Part shown: piece after piece, positions 39,176 through 48,417 of the stretch
How the letters are laid out: the number at the start of each line of letters is the position of its first letter
Numbering within the stretch: the stretch's first letter is position 1
Assembly (NCBI GenBank): GCA_032388755.1
Contig: CP135593.1
Coordinates: 1,426,001-1,490,000, forward strand
Reading direction: 5' to 3'
From: Neisseria sp. DTU_2020_1000833_1_SI_GRL_NUU_006
GTDB taxonomy: Bacteria > Pseudomonadota > Gammaproteobacteria > Burkholderiales > Neisseriaceae
DNA length: 64,000 nucleotides
Translations under genes and position numbers: made by a program
Notes under the pieces: model-generated
Told to the model about the DNA's origin: nothing
Databases searched by the model: none
Seen by the model: only the letters and a program-made list of their open reading frames with translations

Positions 39176-40051
39176 CTACCCGCTGATAATCCCGTTCACA
39201 CCTGCTGCCGCTGCCAAACGATACAATATTTCCTGAGGCATATCGTTGTGCCACAGACGGGTAATATTGGCGATAACCGGAAGACGACACACTTTCCTGA
39301 CCCGAACGATGGCATCGACATCCAAACGGTAGGCATGTTCCGGCTCAAAACTGAGCGTCCCGGCTTCACCGAGCATAATGTGGCTGTTGCCGCGCAAAGC
39401 GATATGTTCTGCCGCCACCAACCAATCATCAACACGATGATGCTTGTCTTTACACAACACTACCGGCGTATTCAGACGACCTACCTCATCCAAAAGCGTC
39501 CGATTGGTCATCATACTGCCGCCCAAATACAAAATATCCGCACCGGCAGACAAGGCCTCATCTATCTGGCGAACATCACGGATGCGGACAATGACGGGCT
39601 TGCCTGTTTTCTGCAAATCAGAAATTTCCCGAACAATCGCCCGAACCCGTAAGTTTTCACGCTGCTCGTCCACTTTTTCATAAGGGCGTGCAGGAAGGTA
39701 AAACGGATCGACAAATACTGCATCCGCCTCTTCCGCCCTATCCGTATCGGCAGTAATATCCAACCGCTTCACTCCGCCGAATATCACACCCCGTATAACA
39801 ATCCTGCCGTCTTCTTCGTCTGCCTCTCGGCTGATAATTTTCCAGTCGTTCAATACCCGGACGACGCGTTCCACATCGGGCAAACGTTCCAATTCATTCG
39901 GACGGAACACCCGCTCATCACCAACCGCACCGATAATCGTCCGCTCTTCCCCCCGAGAGACATGCTCTTTCAAGCCCTTATTACGGATAAAACCGATTAC
40001 TCCCTCTACCGACTCCTGAGAAGCATTCTTACCCATCACAATAATCATCAT
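39176..40051 (-). CDS. DAHP-synthase-like protein lacking the catalytic motifs
   Basis: 291 residues. The first 75 (MIIVMGKNASQESVEGVIGF, SRGEERTIIGAVGDE, VERVVRVLNDWKIISRE) match the ferredoxin-like regulatory domain of type I-beta DAHP synthases, including the RTIIG segment. A barrel-like part follows: GKPVIVRIRDVRQIDEALSA, ADILYLGGSMMTNRTLLDEV, VVLCKDKHHRVDDWLVAAEH. But the GPCS-type loop is replaced by ITADTDRAEEADAV. The DPSH-type metal/substrate loop near the end is replaced by VIANITRLWHND. It should be unable to make DAHP and may be a regulator or bind another ligand. Single gene. Confidence 0.7.
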   Translation of the reverse strand: MMIIVMGKNASQESVEGVIGFIRNKGLKEHVSRGEERTIIGAVGDERVFRPNELERLPDVERVVRVLNDWKIISREADEEDGRIVIRGVIFGGVKRLDITADTDRAEEADAVFVDPFYLPARPYEKVDEQRENLRVRAIVREISDLQKTGKPVIVRIRDVRQIDEALSAGADILYLGGSMMTNRTLLDEVGRLNTPVVLCKDKHHRVDDWLVAAEHIALRGNSHIMLGEAGTLSFEPEHAYRLDVDAIVRVRKVCRLPVIANITRLWHNDMPQEILYRLAAAAGVNGIISG

Positions 40052-40217
40052 ATATCTCCTGAAACAGACGACAATATTAGCATACTACCGCTTTCAGACG
40101 ACCTGCCCGCTACAAGGCCTACCACTCACACCTTACATTTACCCTTAATCCCCTATCCGCATTATCCCAAATGTCATGTGTTATACTTTCAGCCATGTTA
40201 CCTTATTGCCTTTACGC

Positions 40218-42350
40218 ATGAAAAATCCTCTGCTAAATTCAGGAAAATTTTGGCTGAAAACAGTCGTAACTGCGGTCATATTGCTTGTTTGTACCGCAGC
40301 CGCCCTGTATGCATCGGTTTATACTCTATTTCCGCTCGAACGAATCGAAGCTTCTATTCAAAACACCTTCAGCACAACAGGACGGAATATCCGCTTCAGC
40401 AGCGACATCCGCCGAAGCTGGTTTCCACGTCCTACCGTTACCCTAAAAAACGTTACCATTACCCAACCTCAAAGCAACCAAACTGCCTTACATATCAAAG
40501 AGACCCATATCGGTTTGGGCTGGAGCAGCCTGTGGAACGATCACCCGGTCATCGAAAAATGGGTTATTACAGGTGCAGATGCCGTGTTATCGCGCACCGA
40601 GGACGGAAAATGGAACCTGCAAGACCTGTTACATCCTTCCCACCCTACCTCTTTAAACCGTTTGATTATAGAAAACAGCTCTCTGCATATGAACATCGCA
40701 GGGCAAACACATATTATCGACAATTTTTATCTAAACATCCGCAACAACGGGGCTGACGGCCGTCCCTTCAAAATCAACGGCAGCCTGCGCCGCTCAAATC
40801 AACCCATCCAATGGCAGGGTAGCGGCGTGCTCAATGCCTCTGAAAACGGTTGGCGCATTCCCAATCTACTTTGGGAAGCATCTGTTGCTGAAAAAGAAAG
40901 CAAACTGTCCGTTGATGGAAGCGGTACATGGACATGGTCGTCTGAAAACGACTCACTAAAAGCAGATAATCTCAGCATACGCACGGATAATCCCGCCCAA
41001 AATTTTCACCTGACCGCGCAAATTCCCCGTTTATCCTTTAAAAACAACGTATTGAATATCCCATCGCTCAATGGTGCATTTACAGCAGGCAAGCCGGAAA
41101 GCCAATGGAACGGATCGTTCAAACTAGACAAAGCAGGCATCCGCACCAGCATTGCCACATTGGATAACTTTGAATTCAACGCCAGCCACAAAAATGCCGT
41201 CCATCAGACCAATTTAACCCTGACAGGCCCTCTGCTGTGGCAGCAAAACAAAGGATTGCAATCATCTTCAATCAATCTGACCACATTGCAGGATACGGTC
41301 AACCGCCTACCCAATCCTCGCTTTATCAGCCAATTAACCGGCTCATTTAACTGGAACGGCAAAGAAAACTGGCAAGGGGATTTCAAAGGTACATTCGACC
41401 GCCAGCCCCTTGCTCTTGTCTTCAAATATCAACCAACGGAAGGAGAATCTCCTCTTTTGGAAGCCGGGATTGCCCTGCAAAAACTCTCATTGCTCCCCTA
41501 TTGGGATGATATACAGGCAAACTCCGGATCAGGCTACCCTGCAATCCTCAACAACGGCCCAATCCCAAGAATTGATGCCAGTATCAAAATCGGCAATATC
41601 CAAATACCCGGCCTGCAACTGGACAATATCGAAACCCTGCTGAATGCCGACAAAGAACATATCACCCTAAGCCATTTTAAAGCGGGTCTCTACGGTGGTC
41701 AGACAGAAGGCGGTATCAGTATGGCAAACACAACTCCGCCTACCTACCATCTCCAACAAGATGCCCAAAACGTACAAATCCGACCATTGTTGCAAGATTT
41801 GTTCGGTTTCCACAGCTTCAGCGGCAACGGAGATGCCGTCATCGATTTGACGGCACGTGGCGACAATCGCAAGCAACTCATCCAATCCCTACAAGGGATG
41901 CTGACCCTCAATATTTTGGATGGGGCATGGAAAGGTATAGATATAAATAACATCCTCAAAAACGGTATTTCCGCACAACAATCCAGCGGCGAGCATGTTC
42001 AAACCCCTTTCCACCGTTTTACCCTCAATAGCGAAATAGACAAGGGCATCAGCCACCACATCAATACCGAATTGTTTTCCGAACATTTGCACATAGTCAG
42101 CAACGGCTACACCGATCTGAATACGCAAGAACTATCCGAGAACCTACTTATCCGTAACACACTCAATCCTTCCGCCAAACCCATACCGATCAAAATACGG
42201 GGCAATGTCGCTAATCCGTCCGTTACACTCGACTACAACCGTATTACCCACGGACTGAACAATCCCAAAGAAAAACAAAAAGCATTGGAACAAACATTGC
42301 GCGAGCAATGGCATTGGCTCAATCCGGAACGAAAACAAGCAGATAAATAA
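40218..42350 (+). CDS. AsmA-family protein
   Basis: About 710 residues with a single N-terminal membrane anchor (WLKTVVTAVILLVCTAAALY) and a long periplasmic beta-rich body. The N-terminal chorein-like segment and the C-terminal AsmA signature (GNGDAVIDLTARGDNRKQLI, then GMLTLNILDGAWKGIDINNI) place it in AsmA. Family members are thought to act as lipid bridges to the outer membrane. Start chosen at 40218, just before the basic-hydrophobic anchor; an open frame from 40176 adds a non-family stretch. Shares a convergent terminator with gapA. Confidence 0.88.
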   Translation: MKNPLLNSGKFWLKTVVTAVILLVCTAAALYASVYTLFPLERIEASIQNTFSTTGRNIRFSSDIRRSWFPRPTVTLKNVTITQPQSNQTALHIKETHIGLGWSSLWNDHPVIEKWVITGADAVLSRTEDGKWNLQDLLHPSHPTSLNRLIIENSSLHMNIAGQTHIIDNFYLNIRNNGADGRPFKINGSLRRSNQPIQWQGSGVLNASENGWRIPNLLWEASVAEKESKLSVDGSGTWTWSSENDSLKADNLSIRTDNPAQNFHLTAQIPRLSFKNNVLNIPSLNGAFTAGKPESQWNGSFKLDKAGIRTSIATLDNFEFNASHKNAVHQTNLTLTGPLLWQQNKGLQSSSINLTTLQDTVNRLPNPRFISQLTGSFNWNGKENWQGDFKGTFDRQPLALVFKYQPTEGESPLLEAGIALQKLSLLPYWDDIQANSGSGYPAILNNGPIPRIDASIKIGNIQIPGLQLDNIETLLNADKEHITLSHFKAGLYGGQTEGGISMANTTPPTYHLQQDAQNVQIRPLLQDLFGFHSFSGNGDAVIDLTARGDNRKQLIQSLQGMLTLNILDGAWKGIDINNILKNGISAQQSSGEHVQTPFHRFTLNSEIDKGISHHINTELFSEHLHIVSNGYTDLNTQELSENLLIRNTLNPSAKPIPIKIRGNVANPSVTLDYNRITHGLNNPKEKQKALEQTLREQWHWLNPERKQADK

Positions 42351-42394
42351 AAAAGGTCGTCTGAAAATCCAATCATGGTTTTCAGACGACCTTT
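42351..42394. terminator. Bidirectional DUS terminator between the AsmA gene and gapA
   Basis: AAAAAGGTCGTCTGAAAA and TTTTCAGACGACCTTTT. Confidence 0.88.
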
Positions 42395-42415
42395 TGGCAT
42401 CTTCGACAATCCGTT

Positions 42416-43447
42416 TTATTCAAACGGGCGCACTTCCAAACCGAACATACGACGGGCAGTGTTCAGCATTTGGCAGCTGAAGCCCCACTCGTTGTCGTAC
42501 CAGGCGAACACTTTAACCATGTTGCCGTCGGTTACTTTGGTCAACGTTGCGTCAAAGGTACTGGCTTGGGTGGTGTGGTTAAAGTCCATAGACACCAGCG
42601 GCAGTGTATTGTAGCCCAAAACGCCTTTCAGACGACCTTCTTCTGAGGCGGCCTTCATCAGTGCATTGATTTCTTCGACACTCGTATCGCGCGCGGCTTG
42701 GAAGCTCAAGTCCACCAATGAAACATTGACGGTCGGCACGCGGATGGCGAGGCCGTCGAGCTTGCCTTTCAGCTCGGGCAAGACCAAACCGACGGCTTTC
42801 GCCGCGCCGGTTTTGGTCGGAATCATGTTTTCCACGCCGCTGCGGGCGCGGCGCAAGTCTTTGTGGCGCACGTCGGTCACGGTTTGGTCGTTGGTCAGGG
42901 CGTGAATGGTGGTCATCGCACCTTTGACGATGCCGATGTTTTCGCTCAATACTTTGGCGACGGGGGCAAGGCAGTTGGTGGTGCAGGAAGCATTGGAGAT
43001 GACGGTCATATCGTCGGTGATGATGTCGTCGTTCACACCGTAAACGATGGTCGCGTCAACATCAGCCTCGCCCGGTGCGGAAATCAGCACTTTTTTCGCG
43101 CCGCTTTCGAGATGGGCATTGGCTTTGGATTTGCCGGTGAACGAGCCGGTGCATTCCATCACCAATTCCACGCCCAAGTCGCGCCAGGGCAGTTCGGCAG
43201 GGTTGCGGGTGGAGAAGAATGGGATTTTGCGGCCGTTGATGATGAGGTGGGTCGCATCGTGGGAAATGTCGGCATTAAAGCGGCCGTGAACGGTATCGAA
43301 TTTGGTCAGATGGGCGTTGGTTTCGAGGCTGCCGCTGGCGTTGACGGCGACGACTTCAAGTTGGTCTTGCAGGTTGTAATCGTAGATGGCGCGTAATACT
43401 TGGCGGCCGATGCGGCCATATCCGTTAATGGCGACTTTAATGCCCAT
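42416..43447 (-). CDS. gapA: Glyceraldehyde-3-phosphate dehydrogenase
   Basis: 343 residues. Nucleotide-binding start MGIKVAINGYGRIGRQVLRA, catalytic Cys in ISNASCTTNCLAP near residue 154, and WYDNEWGFSCQML at the end. Length and sequence resemble GapA-1 of meningococci, which is also known at the cell surface; that role is family knowledge, not visible here. Works in Entner-Doudoroff/gluconeogenic carbon flow. Single gene with its own promoter region. Confidence 0.95.
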   Translation of the reverse strand: MGIKVAINGYGRIGRQVLRAIYDYNLQDQLEVVAVNASGSLETNAHLTKFDTVHGRFNADISHDATHLIINGRKIPFFSTRNPAELPWRDLGVELVMECTGSFTGKSKANAHLESGAKKVLISAPGEADVDATIVYGVNDDIITDDMTVISNASCTTNCLAPVAKVLSENIGIVKGAMTTIHALTNDQTVTDVRHKDLRRARSGVENMIPTKTGAAKAVGLVLPELKGKLDGLAIRVPTVNVSLVDLSFQAARDTSVEEINALMKAASEEGRLKGVLGYNTLPLVSMDFNHTTQASTFDATLTKVTDGNMVKVFAWYDNEWGFSCQMLNTARRMFGLEVRPFE

Positions 43448-43587
43448 GGTTTTTCCTCTGTTACGGTTGGATAAAGGTTTGCGACCCGAATTATATCAAA
43501 AATGTAGTTTGATGTAATTAATGTTTTATCAATCCAGTTATACCTTTCCCATCATCCGTTTTTTCAGACGACCCATTAGGTAATTTT

Positions 43588-44166
43588 ATGAAATATTGCA
43601 TCAAAACAAAGTATCATCCCCTTTTTTCCTCTCCTCATCCCTCAAAAATGAAACGCCTGCCATCACGCATCAAATCACTCTCCTTATCCTTTTTACAGGC
43701 AATAGTCATTTTCGCCTTCTTATCGGCCGTTGCTGATTGGTGGCGCAAACCCGAACCGCCCGTGCAAATGTCGTCCGAACCGCTGCACCTGCTTTCAGGA
43801 GAAACGCTGACACCTGCCTTACTTAGTGCAAACCGTATCGCCGTCCTTTATGTATGGGGAGACTGGTGCCATATTTGCGCCTATACCTCGCCTACCGTTT
43901 CCCGGCTTGCCGAAGACGGCATTCCTGTTGTAGGTATTGCCCTGCACTCCGGTGCGGATGAGCATATCCGTACCTATATGTCAGAAAAACATCTTGACTT
44001 TCCTACAGTCAACGACAACGACGGACGCTTGGCGCAAAAATGGAAAGTTTCCGTTACCCCGAGCATTATCTTGATTAAAAACGGAAAAATGGTTCACTTT
44101 ACCTCAGGAATCAACACTTATTGGGGATTGCGCACCAGAATTTTCATATCGGATCTGTTCTATTAA
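43588..44166 (+). CDS. Membrane-anchored thioredoxin-like protein (ScsD/TlpA type)
   Basis: 192 residues. An N-terminal anchor, LSLSFLQAIVIFAFLSAVAD, then a thioredoxin fold with the redox motif WGDWCHICAY (CHIC) and the cis-proline segment KVSVTPSIILIKNG. Periplasmic disulfide exchange is expected; the WGDWC form fits the ScsD-like 'protein disulfide oxidoreductase' group. The ATG at 43588 follows AGG at suitable distance; an internal ATG at 43648 would still keep the anchor. Alone between gapA and nadR. Confidence 0.82.
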   Translation: MKYCIKTKYHPLFSSPHPSKMKRLPSRIKSLSLSFLQAIVIFAFLSAVADWWRKPEPPVQMSSEPLHLLSGETLTPALLSANRIAVLYVWGDWCHICAYTSPTVSRLAEDGIPVVGIALHSGADEHIRTYMSEKHLDFPTVNDNDGRLAQKWKVSVTPSIILIKNGKMVHFTSGINTYWGLRTRIFISDLFY

Positions 44167-44507
44167 TGCTATCCTGTTAAATCCTTTAATATATAAAGAA
44201 CTCAAATCCTGCGCAGTACATGACCCTGCGAAGTAAATATTCGTTTATTGAAAAAATAAACCGCCCCTTGCCAGCGCAACTGATGATTTTGTTGAGGTTA
44301 TGTCAAAAATAGACTAATATACAAACATAAGAAAATACGGAACATTACTATCAAAACAAACTTACGGAATGTTATCTGATTTTTGGTTTGATACTTTGCT
44401 CCCACGCATCCGCCGCTTTCACAGGGCTCTTATAATGACAATACAGCCTTTATAAATCTGCCTCCACGCTTCAAAGGTTTGTTTATCGGTAACAACGGAG
44501 ACCCCTC
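44167..44507. other. 341-base intergenic region upstream of nadR
   Basis: AT-rich, no gene found. TATAAT at 44431-44436 is a probable -10 box for nadR, about 70 bases before its start. Two similar segments, ACGGAACATTACTATC near 44338 and ACGGAATGTTATCTG near 44365, might be regulator contacts. NadR proteins commonly repress themselves, but no known operator can be assigned. Confidence 0.4.
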
Positions 44508-44945
44508 ATGCCCAACCAATCCAAACATGCGTCTATTAACATCGGCCTGATTCAAGCGCGGGAAGCATTGATGACCCAATTCCGTCCTATTCTGAACCAA
44601 GCCAATATCACCGACCAGCAATGGCGCATCATCCGCCTGCTTGCCGAAAACGGCACATTGGACTTTCAAGACCTTGCCAATCAAGCATGCATCCTGCGCC
44701 CCAGCCTGACCGGCATTTTGACCCGCTTGGAAAAAGCAGGCCTCGTCGTGCGTCTGAAGCCGTCCAACGACCAACGCCGCGTCTATTTGAAGCTGACAAA
44801 CGAAGGAGAAAAACTTTTCGAATCCATCGGCGCGCAAGTGGACGAACGTTACGATGCCATTGAGCAAGTGCTTTCCAAAGAAAAAATGCTCGAACTCAAA
44901 GAGCTGCTGACGGCGCTGTCGAAAATCGAACAGCACCTGAAATAA
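44508..44945 (+). CDS. nadR: MarR-family regulator NadR/FarR (HpaR group)
   Basis: 145 residues, a winged-helix MarR protein: KHASINIGLIQAREALMTQF, DQQWRIIRLLAENGTLDFQD, LRPSLTGILTRLEKAGLVVR, NDQRRVYLKLT. This is nearly the meningococcal NadR/FarR sequence (from memory), which represses the adhesin gene nadA and the farAB efflux pump and is released by 4-hydroxyphenylacetate. Only the last third diverges. It is followed after 12 bases by hpaC, the same order as in meningococci, so the two are one transcript. Targets in this organism are not visible in the window. Confidence 0.92.
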   Translation: MPNQSKHASINIGLIQAREALMTQFRPILNQANITDQQWRIIRLLAENGTLDFQDLANQACILRPSLTGILTRLEKAGLVVRLKPSNDQRRVYLKLTNEGEKLFESIGAQVDERYDAIEQVLSKEKMLELKELLTALSKIEQHLK

Positions 44946-44957
44946 AAAGCACGACGA

Positions 44958-45458
44958 ATGACAGATTCGGCACACACACTCAAGCATCCGTTCAGGGATG
45001 CCATGGCATCCTGCGCCGCAGGCGTACACGTCATCACGACCGATGGAGAATCCGGCCGTTACGGTATTACCATGACTGCCGTTACCCCCGTTACCGACGA
45101 ACCGCCGACCATTATGCTCTGCATCAACCGCAAGGCGGCAATTATTCCGATTCTTCAGACCAACCGCGACTTGTGCATCAATACCCTGTCCGAAAGCCAA
45201 CAGGACATCGCAGAACACTTTGCCGGCCTGACCGGGCTTTCCCCTGAAGAACGCTTTGCCTACCATATTTGGAACAGGGGCAAAACCGGGCAACTTGAAG
45301 TCGAAGACGCACTGGCGCATCTGCATGGACGTATCGTTTCACAACACGAAATCGGGACGCATTTTATCTTTTACGTTGAAATCAACGAAATCAAAAATTC
45401 CGGCACACATCCTCCGGCTTTATTATATTTCCGACGGCAATTCAAATCTTTGGAATAA
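44958..45458 (+). CDS. hpaC: Flavin reductase HpaC (4-hydroxyphenylacetate 3-monooxygenase reductase)
   Basis: 166 residues. Flavin-reductase-like fold: FRDAMASCAAGVHVITTDGE, GITMTAVTPVTDEPPTIMLC, INRKAAIIPILQTNRDLCIN and LHGRIVSQHEIGTHFIFYVE. HpaC supplies FADH2 to the oxygenase HpaB. No hpaB is seen here, so the reductase may serve another oxygenase or general flavin needs. The HpaR-type regulator NadR directly upstream supports the name, since both respond to hydroxyphenylacetate. Confidence 0.87.
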   Translation: MTDSAHTLKHPFRDAMASCAAGVHVITTDGESGRYGITMTAVTPVTDEPPTIMLCINRKAAIIPILQTNRDLCINTLSESQQDIAEHFAGLTGLSPEERFAYHIWNRGKTGQLEVEDALAHLHGRIVSQHEIGTHFIFYVEINEIKNSGTHPPALLYFRRQFKSLE

Positions 45459-45474
45459 AGCTCCCCAAGCTCGC

Positions 45475-45516
45475 AAGGTCGTCTGAAACCATCAGATTTC
45501 ATTTTCAGACGACCTT
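45475..45516 (+). terminator. DUS-pair terminator after nadR-hpaC
   Basis: AAGGTCGTCTGAAA and TTTTCAGACGACCTT. Confidence 0.8.
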
Positions 45517-45582
45517 GAATCAGCCTCCCCAATTCCGACAGACTGCCCATCATTTCATTATCCAAACTTATCCATCTCCCCC

Positions 45583-46278
45583 ATGAAAGCAATGATACTT
45601 GCCGCAGGACGCGGCGAACGGATGCGCCCGCTGACCGACCATACCCCCAAACCCCTGCTGCAAGTCGGCAGCGAACCCTTAATCGGCTGGCACTTACGTC
45701 GTCTGAAAACCGCAGGCCTTACCGAAATCGTCATCAATCACGCCTGGCTCGGCGAACAAATCGAAACCACGCTCGGCGACGGCTCGCAATACGGCGTACG
45801 CATCGCCTATTCCCCTGAAAAAGCAGGCGGCTTGGAAACCGCAGGCGGCATTGCCACTGCCCTGCCCCTGCTTGGCGACGCACCATTCCTCGTTGTCAAT
45901 GGCGACGTGCTGACCGACATCGACTTTTCCAAAGCCCGACAGGCCGCCGAAGCATTGCCCCATTCAGACAAACTCGCCTGCCTATGGCTGGTTGACAACC
46001 CGCCGCACAATCCCGACGGAGACTTCGCCCTGCTTGCCAACGGCTTAGTCTCTTCAGACAAATCAGCAGGCGAAGCCTTGACTTTCAGCGGCGTAGGTGT
46101 TTACCGTCCCGAACTCTTCCGCGATACACCGCCGCACCAGCCGGCCAAACTCGCCCCCCTCCTGCGCCAAGCAATGAACGAAGGAAAGGTTGACGCGCAA
46201 AAACACAACGGCCTTTGGTTGGATGTCGGAACGGTAGAGCGGCTGAACGAAGCAACCCAAATCGTACAAAACTGGTAA
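45583..46278 (+). CDS. murU: N-acetylmuramate alpha-1-phosphate uridylyltransferase MurU
   Basis: Nucleotidyltransferase of the peptidoglycan recycling bypass, making UDP-MurNAc. 231 residues. N-terminal AMILAAGRGERMRPLTDHTP with the GxGxRxxP-type signature and the lysine in KPLLQVG; then GGLETAGGIATALPLLG and FLVVNGDVLTDID. The end, LWLDVGTVERLNEA, is also typical. It was often annotated as a mannose-1-phosphate guanylyltransferase relative. The amgK partner kinase is not adjacent here. Confidence 0.87.
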   Translation: MKAMILAAGRGERMRPLTDHTPKPLLQVGSEPLIGWHLRRLKTAGLTEIVINHAWLGEQIETTLGDGSQYGVRIAYSPEKAGGLETAGGIATALPLLGDAPFLVVNGDVLTDIDFSKARQAAEALPHSDKLACLWLVDNPPHNPDGDFALLANGLVSSDKSAGEALTFSGVGVYRPELFRDTPPHQPAKLAPLLRQAMNEGKVDAQKHNGLWLDVGTVERLNEATQIVQNW

Positions 46279-46300
46279 TCCTCCATCTTGATTTAAAAAT

Positions 46301-46346
46301 AAAAAGGTCGTCTGAAACCCGTTTCCAAGTTTTCAGACGACCTTTT
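46301..46346. terminator. Bidirectional DUS terminator, murU / rarD
   Basis: AAAAAGGTCGTCTGAAA and TTTCAGACGACCTTTT. Confidence 0.86.
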
Positions 46347-46354
46347 ATTGTCCT

Positions 46355-47254
46355 TTATCTTTTATCAACCGCTTTCTGTCTTGCCTTGATCCACCCGTTT
46401 GCCATCATCATGCACAACCCCGACCAAATCAAACCATAGCTGATTAAAGCCCCGGGCTGCAAAGGTTCGCCCAAAAACGTTACCGATACGGCAAACAGCA
46501 AAACAGGCTCCAAATAACTCATCATGCCGAAGACAGCGACCGGCAATAATTGATTTGCCTTCAGGTTCAAATGCATGGCTACCGCGCTGTTTATCCCCAG
46601 CAATACCACAAAACCCGCCAATACCGGCATATCGGCAATCAAACCTAACGTATCCGTAAAAAATACGATATACACCAGCGCGCACGGCGCAATCAACATC
46701 AAATCCAGCGTCAGCCCGACCAAAGGCGGCACGCCCAACCTTCGCCGCAGCAGGTAATACACAGGATAAGTGCCGAACACCCACACCGTCGCCCACGAAA
46801 ACGCACCCATCCGCAGCCATTCCCACGCCACGCCGGCACACGCCAGCATGACAGCCGCCGTTTGCAGGCGGTTGAGGCGTTCTTTAAACCAAATCCGCCC
46901 GCACAACATCATAGCCAGCGGAAACAGAAAATAGCCCATCGCCACATTCACGCCCTCCCCGTTGACGGGCGACCAGACAAACAGCCACAACTGGCTCGCA
47001 AAAACAGGGGTGGGCAGGAAAATCAACAGCCAGCGTTTCCAATCCCGGCCGACGCCGCGTATAAATCTGTCTGCCGCCTGCCAGCCGCCCACCATCCCCA
47101 TCAGGACGAACAAAGCCGCCAGCATCGCCACCATACGCCAAGCGAAGACTTCCGTCCCCGTCATCGGCTTCATCCAAATTCCGTATAGAAACAGCACGAC
47201 AAACAAAATATTGGACAATGCCGCCGCAATCAGACCTTTCGACAAATCCGTCAT
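46355..47254 (-). CDS. rarD: RarD-type EamA/DMT transporter
   Basis: 299 residues, ten predicted helices in two EamA repeats. Start LSKGLIAAALSNILFVVLFL and the segment FLYGIWMKPMTGTEVFAWRM are typical of RarD. VNVAMGYFLFPLAMMLCGRI and SYLEPVLLFAVSVTFLGEPL follow. The family is annotated for chloramphenicol-sensitive RarD of E. coli; the natural substrate is unknown. Confidence 0.87.
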   Translation of the reverse strand: MTDLSKGLIAAALSNILFVVLFLYGIWMKPMTGTEVFAWRMVAMLAALFVLMGMVGGWQAADRFIRGVGRDWKRWLLIFLPTPVFASQLWLFVWSPVNGEGVNVAMGYFLFPLAMMLCGRIWFKERLNRLQTAAVMLACAGVAWEWLRMGAFSWATVWVFGTYPVYYLLRRRLGVPPLVGLTLDLMLIAPCALVYIVFFTDTLGLIADMPVLAGFVVLLGINSAVAMHLNLKANQLLPVAVFGMMSYLEPVLLFAVSVTFLGEPLQPGALISYGLIWSGLCMMMANGWIKARQKAVDKR

Positions 47255-47404
47255 TTCAGACGACCTTACGCAACGAATAAAAGGTGTATTGTAGAATAAC
47301 CTTATAAGAACTTCCCGTATTTATCTTGTTCTCTTATTTTTTAGTTTTGAAATATATTTTTCTGCTTAAACAAACCGACAGCGGAATATCACACCCCCAA
47401 ACCT

Positions 47405-47450
47405 AAAGGTCGTCTGAAATCCGGTTTCCCGTTTTCAGACGACCTTTTTT
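47405..47450 (-). terminator. DUS-pair terminator after luxS
   Basis: AAAGGTCGTCTGAAA and TTTTCAGACGACCTTTTTT, directly beyond the luxS stop. The 130 bases to its right end of rarD hold only promoter-like AT-rich DNA. Confidence 0.8.
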
Positions 47451-47462
47451 CAAGCATATCGT

Positions 47463-47969
47463 TTAAGCGTTCAACAAACTTTCATCCAGCGTCAGCTCTT
47501 CGTTTTTATTCACCGCCACTTTGCGCGTCAGGACGTTTTGCGCGATTTCCTGCGCTTCGGCAAGCGAGTGCATCAGATAGGTGCCACATTGGTATTCGTT
47601 CAACTCGGGGATTTTGCTTTGGTCTTTGACATTAACCACATCCTGCATCGAAGCGAGCCATGCATCGGCGACCTGCTGCTCGTCGGGCGTTCCGATGAGG
47701 CTCATGTAGAAACCGGTGCGGCAGCCCATCGGGGAAATGTCGATGATTTCGACGCCGTTGCCGTTCAAGTGGTCGCGCATAAAGCCTGCGAACAAATGCT
47801 CCAGCGTATGGATGCCTTTTTCGGACAGGATTTCTTTGTTGGGAACGCAAAAGCGCAGGTCGAATACGGTAATGGTGTCGCCTTTGGGCGTGGTCATGGT
47901 TTTCGCCACACGCACGGCGGGGGCGTGCATACGGGTGTGGTCGACTTTGAAACTGTCTAACAGGGGCAT
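47463..47969 (-). CDS. luxS: S-ribosylhomocysteine lyase
   Basis: Activated-methyl-cycle enzyme, S-ribosylhomocysteine to homocysteine + DPD, the AI-2 precursor. 168 residues. MPLLDSFKVDHTRMHAPAVR at the start, the metal site HTLEHLFAGFMRDHL (HxxEH), and SPMGCRTGFYMSLIG with the catalytic/ligand Cys are intact. It uses Fe/Zn in the active site. It stands before cyaY on the same strand. Confidence 0.97.
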   Translation of the reverse strand: MPLLDSFKVDHTRMHAPAVRVAKTMTTPKGDTITVFDLRFCVPNKEILSEKGIHTLEHLFAGFMRDHLNGNGVEIIDISPMGCRTGFYMSLIGTPDEQQVADAWLASMQDVVNVKDQSKIPELNEYQCGTYLMHSLAEAQEIAQNVLTRKVAVNKNEELTLDESLLNA

Positions 47970-48023
47970 TGGGTTATCCTTTTGAATGAATGATTTGGGG
48001 GTGGGAGGGGCTTCTGATTCCGA

Positions 48024-48347
48024 TTACAATTCGGCAATCTCAATCGCTTCGCCCGAAGCCGCGCTCAGTGCTTCGTTCAAAACATCGTAGAAATCCCGTC
48101 CGTCGCGCGTTGCCAGCCATTTGCCGTTTTGCTCGGCGAAATGATAGCCGCCGCTTTTTGCGGCAATCCACAATTCTTGGTTTGGCGTGTGGCGGTTGAC
48201 GATGATTTGCGTGCCGTCCGCCGCTTCGATGGTCAGGACGTTTCCGGCAAACTGGCAGTCGAAATCCCAGCCGTTTTCGTCGATTTGGTCTTCGATGTGT
48301 TCGAACAATTCTTCGCTCATGCGGATGAATTCGCTTTCGGTCATCAT
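48024..48347 (-). CDS. cyaY: Frataxin homologue CyaY
   Basis: 107 residues. The acidic helix FIRMSEELFEHIEDQIDENG binds iron; GWDFDCQFAGNVLTIEAADG and NRHTPNQELWIAAKSGGYHF with the conserved Trp-Ile-Ala are the frataxin core. It serves Fe-S cluster assembly on IscU. Divergent from the lptM-lysA pair. Only 54 bases lie between it and luxS, so the two may share a transcript. Confidence 0.95.
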   Translation of the reverse strand: MMTESEFIRMSEELFEHIEDQIDENGWDFDCQFAGNVLTIEAADGTQIIVNRHTPNQELWIAAKSGGYHFAEQNGKWLATRDGRDFYDVLNEALSAASGEAIEIAEL

Positions 48348-48417
48348 GGCTTTTTGTGTGTTTTTTGTTTAAGATACCGAATCTTGCCACATTCGCGCTT
48401 ATGAAGGAAGTTTACCG

